Source of the DNA: Centrapalus pauciflorus
Taxonomy: Eukaryota; Streptophyta; Magnoliopsida; Asterales; Asteraceae
DNA: 64,000 nt
Reading direction: 5' to 3'
NCBI GenBank assembly: GCA_020465985.1
Contig: JAANYP010007990.1
Location: 62,001 to 126,000 of the forward strand
Shown here piece by piece: positions 58,271-64,000 of the stretch. How positions within the stretch are numbered: position 1 is the stretch's first letter; each line of letters starts with the position of its first letter. The position numbers and the translations under genes were made by a program. The notes below the pieces were generated by a model that was not told where the DNA came from, ran no database searches, and saw nothing but the letters and a program-made list of their open reading frames with translations.

Positions 58271-59070
58271 AATGGTTCAAAGAAACTCGAGATTCAAACT
58301 TAAAAAAAAAAAATCAAAATTACTTCTAATGCATGAACTCGAATCTCACAATCCGTTTATTTGATCTTGTAAACCTGTAAACAAACACAAAAACATGTTT
58401 TTAGAAAGAAATTACAATTCAAATGAATCAAACATGGTAGTTATTACATAAAATAACAAGAATACTCAAGAATACTTAACCTACAAAAATCAGTTAATCA
58501 CCAAACTGAATGTTCAAATATTGAAATTAAGTCACAAAATTAATCTTACATGATTTCTTATATAAAACCAAATCCAACATATCTAGATTCAACTCAGCAT
58601 GAACTAATTAAGAACACGCACTAGAAACACCACGAACACACATAGTGAAAAAAACTTTCTGAATTTTCACGATTTCTCACTCAATTTTCAAATTAGAATC
58701 TACAACTTTAGGACAACAAACATGTATATGATACGCACAACATCCAAAAATCAGATCAATTGGATAAACATTGAATTTCTATGACTTTTCAAAGGTGACA
58801 GCTCTGTCTCAGACAGATGCATCAAAACATATTCTATGTAGAGTATCACATTTTCTATGTAGAGTATCGCAGACGAACTGAACAAAAAAATAAGTTTCAT
58901 TTAGACATTTTATAAAACACTTTGTGTGCAAATTATACAAACATTAATCGAAAACACATATTTAAATAACGAAAACCTCCAAATCTATGTGAAAAAATGA
59001 AAACATAACACGTCTAGATCTTATGAACAACCCATTGTGGCTTCTAGAATATGTTTTTCCCCGTCATATC
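58271..59070. other. No gene recognised
   Basis: AT-rich; a short direct repeat attctatgtagagtatc at about 58833 and 58854. Possibly LTR or leader of an old minus-strand element. Confidence 0.35.
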
Positions 59071-60383
<1,313 letters not shown>

Positions 60384-62256
60384 TCCACACTAAAGCAAGA
60401 GAATGTTTATGTAGCTCCACACTAAAGCAAGAGAATGTATACGACTACAGTGTCATAAACTAACTATTACAACATCATAAATTATTTTAGGAACAAGAAA
60501 TCCCAGCCCCAAAGCTATATCGTCCATGTACCAAATAGCTTCTAAGGTCACCGAGATATGAAATGAAATGCCTAGGAGGAAGATCCAGCTACACCTTTGC
60601 CTTTGCCTAAAGACGTTGAAAGTCAATGGGTAAGGTAATGCTTAGTGAGATAATAGATTATAAATTCAACAAATATTTCTTTACAAGTTGTTATGAAAAC
60701 TGGCAGTGCAAGCCCCATTATAAGTGAAAACCATGCAGTGCAAGCATGAGGTTTGGCAGTTCAAAATGCTGAATAGGGATGTGCCGAACCTGACCAGGTA
60801 AGTGAATGGGATGATCAGTCCCCGACAGTGGCCTGCTGTCAACCCCAGTCCAGGTCGCATCAGATCATGAAATAATAATCATGTAGTGCAAGCATGATTA
60901 TAAGATGCACTTTCAAATCAACGCTGGCTACATGTTTGTCACATGCCAAGTACGAGTGTGCATCATAACAATAAATCATACTTGAGTGCCAATTGATGTA
61001 TATTGAACAACATGAACATGTCATTGAAAATTGAAAAGTGAATGCAAAGACAATAAATGTTCGAATAATAATCTATTACTCACAGTGGTTTTACTTAGTG
61101 TAATTTGGCTCTGAATCAGTGTGTGTTAGACAGCACCACAAAGATCCTGTTATGACAATGTAATAGTGAATCAGTGTCAGTATCTGCTTAAAACTTAATT
61201 TTGAAAATCTTGTTAAAATGATCCAAAATTCGGATCCCAACCTAATTTGGATGCACCCGAAATTCTGGGTGGTCCGAAATCCAGTACTTCGAAATATTTT
61301 GAGCAGTAATCCATCCGAAATTCGGATGACACCTTGGTCCGATATTCAGATGTATCCTCATCCGAAATTCATTTCTATGACTTGTGAAATTTTGAAGTTT
61401 CCATCCAAAATTCACTTCATCCGAACTTCGAATGATCCGAATTTCATGTGATCTGAAATTTTAATGATCCGAGATGTGTTCATCATATCTGAATTTCACA
61501 CTTATACATTTCTAATATTTTCTAGATTTCACTTTAGTCACTTTATGTATGTTTGTGACCGAAACCTATTGATATGAACTTAAATGTACTCTTTTAACAC
61601 CTTAGCATGAATCATAACTTAAATATAGCAAATCAGTCCATGTTTCTTCACTTGTCGAAGAACACACACTAAAACACACACTTAGTTCGAATCAGAAGCT
61701 GAAATTTGGCATACTATTTCCATCACACTCGATTTAAAAGAATCCGAAAGAAGATACAACATGCATTAACATACTAACCTGAAATCTTGAAAACCGAACA
61801 ATAGACATTAATTTGGGATCAATTGGTGCATTTTTTTGTTGAAAATTGTGATTTTAAACTTGATTTTCATCAGTTCCTGTTCAAACTTGGGGAACACTAG
61901 ATTCATAGTTTTGACCGAGTTTCAAAGTGTATCATTCGAGTTTGATAAGCTTTAATTGAGTTTTAAGCTTTCATTGACCGCGTTTTATCCTTTACTGATC
62001 GAGTTTTATGTTTTGTTGACCGAGTTTGATCATTGTGTTAAACGAGTTTCACTGAGAGTCATCCGAGTTTCATTGTTCATCATCCGAGTTTTATAGAGTA
62101 ATTCAAGATGGATTACAAGTTCATTCGAGTTTTATTCAATTCACATTCGAGTTGAGTCAAGCTTATTCGAGTTTCATTCTCTTTCAATCGAGTTTGATAG
62201 TGTATCAATCGAGTTTCACACTTAACCATCCGAGTTTAATTCTTTATCATTTGAGT
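60384..62256 (-). repeat. Gyp-E: probable gypsy LTR of the Gyp-A type (minus strand)
   Basis: On the minus strand it ends in an LTR-like order: a ccgaatttcgg motif cluster (61220-61470), a block with catgcttgcactac and a tail ggcaaaggcaaaggtgtagc (about 60590-60610), comparable to the ggaaaagataaaggg block of Gyp-A. 61900-62256 is a repeated cgagttt(c/g)at motif. A short duplication ctccacactaaagcaag lies at 60383 and 60414. Ends not fixed; the right end is cut by Cop-E. Confidence 0.5.
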
Positions 62257-63339
62257 TGTAGGTCCCAAAATGATTCCCTAGAGTATTGTTCTAAGCTGTA
62301 GGGGGGGGGGGGTCAATACAACTAATTAAATTTCAACACTCTTTTCTCAATGTTTGTGTATACTATTAACAAATGTTAATTAGAAACAAGCTTGACAGCA
62401 GAAAGGTTCAAGCTGAGATGACAGATACAACAGATGATTCAACTAATCTAAGACACACTCAGACTATATACAATGAATACACTCACTTAGATGAACTCAC
62501 TGTTTTTACAAGACACAGATGGATAGCTTGAGTATGAACAGCTTAGACACACGTACTGTTATATTCAAGCAGACTTGCATGTATGAAAAACATACTTTAA
62601 TGCACGATCCGATTTCACACTCTTGGATATCTCACAATCCTTAGAAGATTCCTTTTATACTCTCACTGAGAATCTCAGTGAAGCTTCTTCATTGGACGAT
62701 GAGAAAGTGGGATGTCTTTCCAAAAAGGCAAAACACCTTTTCTGCACATTCTGATAAAGCAGACTTGTCTTCATGTGGCAGAATCTTTGTCTTTTTCTTT
62801 TTGTCACTGTTGCATAAGGCTTTAACCAAAAGAGGAACGTCAACTTTGCATCTTTCTTCTTTTGTTAAGGCCATTTTGATATAAGAAAATGTTTATCACC
62901 CTTTTCAGATATCCGTTTCTCTTGATGTAATAGAACAGCGTAGGCAGGCTTTTGCAGTTTCTGTTTTCCACTTTGTCTTCGACTTGTAAACTGATCTTGT
63001 AGCCAAAAACAATACATGAGGGCTTGGAAACATATTCCATAAAGTGTGTAGCCTGTCCACAAAGAACAGAACACTTAGAATCTGTCCAAGCTGCTCAACA
63101 GAACAGAGCAGCGTAGACAGTTTATGTCCGGCAGACATAACAACTTGGACAATCTGCATTTGTTGCAACGAATGCAACATGGTAAACAGCTTTGGCTGAT
63201 ATTGCAAATCACTTTTCAGGTTTCAATAAGGCATAAACAGGCCTTAAATTATACCTTCAAGTGCGTCAAACAGGTTTGATTAAAAATCTCCCCCTAAGAT
63301 GTAGAGCAGGTTTTGACTGAGGACATTTTGTGCCTAACA
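62257..63339 (-). repeat. Cop-E 3' LTR (minus strand)
   Basis: 1083 bases. On the minus strand it starts tgttaggcacaaaatg after a polypurine tract and ends gggacctaca. A G run (62301-62312, C on the element strand) lies near its end. Related to the fragment at 25460-25820. It is inserted in the cgagttt repeat of Gyp-E; the left flank is tgagt, the other target copy lies beyond the window. Confidence 0.85.
62652..62659 (-). promoter_or_regulatory. TATA box of the Cop-E LTR
   Basis: On the minus strand tataaaag in gagtataaaaggaatc, about 680 bases from the LTR start. Confidence 0.5.
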
Positions 63340-63350
63340 ATCTCCCCCTA
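63340..63350 (-). other. Cop-E polypurine tract
   Basis: Minus strand tagggggagat directly before the LTR start. A second, near-identical ttagggggagat lies inside the LTR at about 63287-63297. Confidence 0.85.
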
Positions 63351-63695
63351 TTTGCAATAATCAGTCTAAGCTGATTTTATCAATAATCACTATACATTCT
63401 TACAATACATTTTTGCTGAAATGAAATTACAATATTAAAGTAAAGTAAAAGATCAGTTTATAAATACTGATTTTTTATTACATAAACAACATATATATTT
63501 ACAAAAGTACAACTGATGTACTAGTGTATATTACAACTGATGTAAAAATAAAAGTTACAACTTATGTAACAAAGTACAACTAATGTACAAGAAAATTCAA
63601 CAACTTGGACTGTTGATGATGGGAGCAGATAATGGCAAGCCTGTCCAACATATGGACGGCTTCCATTCTTCACCTACTCAGACAGTAGGTGGACT
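63351..63695 (-). other. Cop-E 3' untranslated region
   Basis: Between the extra-ORF stop and the polypurine tract; contains four copies of an acaactgatgta motif (about 63505-63590). No gene. Confidence 0.6.
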
Positions 63696-64000
63696 TCAAG
63701 ACAGTGGTGGTGGCAATCCTTCTTGAAACATTCTTTCAAACTCCTCCTTGGTTTCCTCCAAATCTTGTATTTCAAATCCGAGGAACATAAAATTGGGATG
63801 TTCAAGCTCCACTCTTTCATAGAAGCCTCTGAGCTGATCCCAGATGGCTGCTCTCCACTTTCCAGATTGCCTGAAGGAGTTTGCAAGTCTGAATGCTACA
63901 AGCTGTTTGAGACCAACTTTGTGTAGGTCTGATGCTCTTTGAAAGCACTTCTAATTTGTCTTGGGATCTACAAAAAATTCCCCCAACTCAGGTTCTACAA
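63696..64000 (-). pseudogene. Cop-E extra ORF, C-terminal end (partial)
   Basis: Minus strand, enters from beyond the window. 84 codons are open from an in-frame TAG at 63951 to the TGA at 63696. Text includes LHKVGLKQLVAFRLANSF and FYERVELEHPNFMFLGFE and ends in a helical acidic stretch, KTKEEFERMFQEGLPPPLS. Upstream of the TAG the frame stays open to the window edge. Position (just before polypurine tract and LTR) equals that of the extra ORF in Cop-A and Cop-B, though sequence similarity to them is not obvious. Function unknown. Confidence 0.65.

Noticed and set aside
62655..63207. Several overlapping ORFs on both strands
   Set aside because: They lie within the Cop-E LTR and are chance openings.

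Overview
The window is plant nuclear DNA, AT-rich and apparently from a eudicot, made almost entirely of nested and decayed transposable elements. I find no complete host gene, tRNA, rRNA or bacterial feature. Evidence for a plant: Ty1/copia elements with an extra ORF after pol, Tekay/Del-type Ty3/gypsy chromoviruses with a chromodomain, primer binding sites complementary to initiator Met-tRNA, a CACTA element with a 3-bp target duplication, hAT-like and other small elements, and long (TA)n tracts. The coding style of the copia extra ORF resembles elements common in Asteraceae and other asterids, but the species cannot be fixed from the sequence.

Layout. Gyp-A (1-18672, +) is a degenerate gypsy chromovirus that enters the window inside its 5' LTR. 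Its 3' LTR is split by Cop-A (6881-17591, +), a structurally complete copia element with two 663-bp LTRs about 2% different, a perfect 5-bp target duplication, gag-pol and an extra ORF, all with stops and frameshifts. Directly right of Gyp-A lies the 3' half of a second copia element, Cop-B (18673-25446, +), so Gyp-A probably landed in Cop-B pol. Its leader before the extra ORF carries six regularly spaced palindromes.

A minus-strand copia gag relic, Cop-C, is cut in two (25460-26873 and 47214-49590) by Gyp-B (26874-47213, +, target duplication ctttt), a second chromovirus. Gyp-B was itself hit twice. Its 5' LTR holds a minus-strand TRIM-like array of six ~624-bp LTRs separated by five ~108-bp spacers (28924-33207). 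Its RNase H region holds a 5626-bp CACTA element (37264-42889, target duplication act), which contains an hAT-like MITE (38928-39465) and a possible captured exon.

The right third (49591-64000) holds a small element inserted in a TA microsatellite and rich in short tandem repeats (49747-51004), a gypsy solo LTR related to Gyp-A (51492-54722), a minus-strand copia gag relic with tandem hairpins (55806-57320), two minus-strand gypsy LTR pieces (59071-60383 and 60384-62256), and the 3' LTR plus the end of the extra ORF of a minus-strand copia element that runs off the window (Cop-E, 62257-64000).

Together this is a stratified record of insertions. The relative order is readable from the nesting: Cop-B, then Gyp-A, then Cop-A; and Cop-C, then Gyp-B, then the CACTA element and the TRIM-like array, with the hAT-like MITE after the CACTA element.
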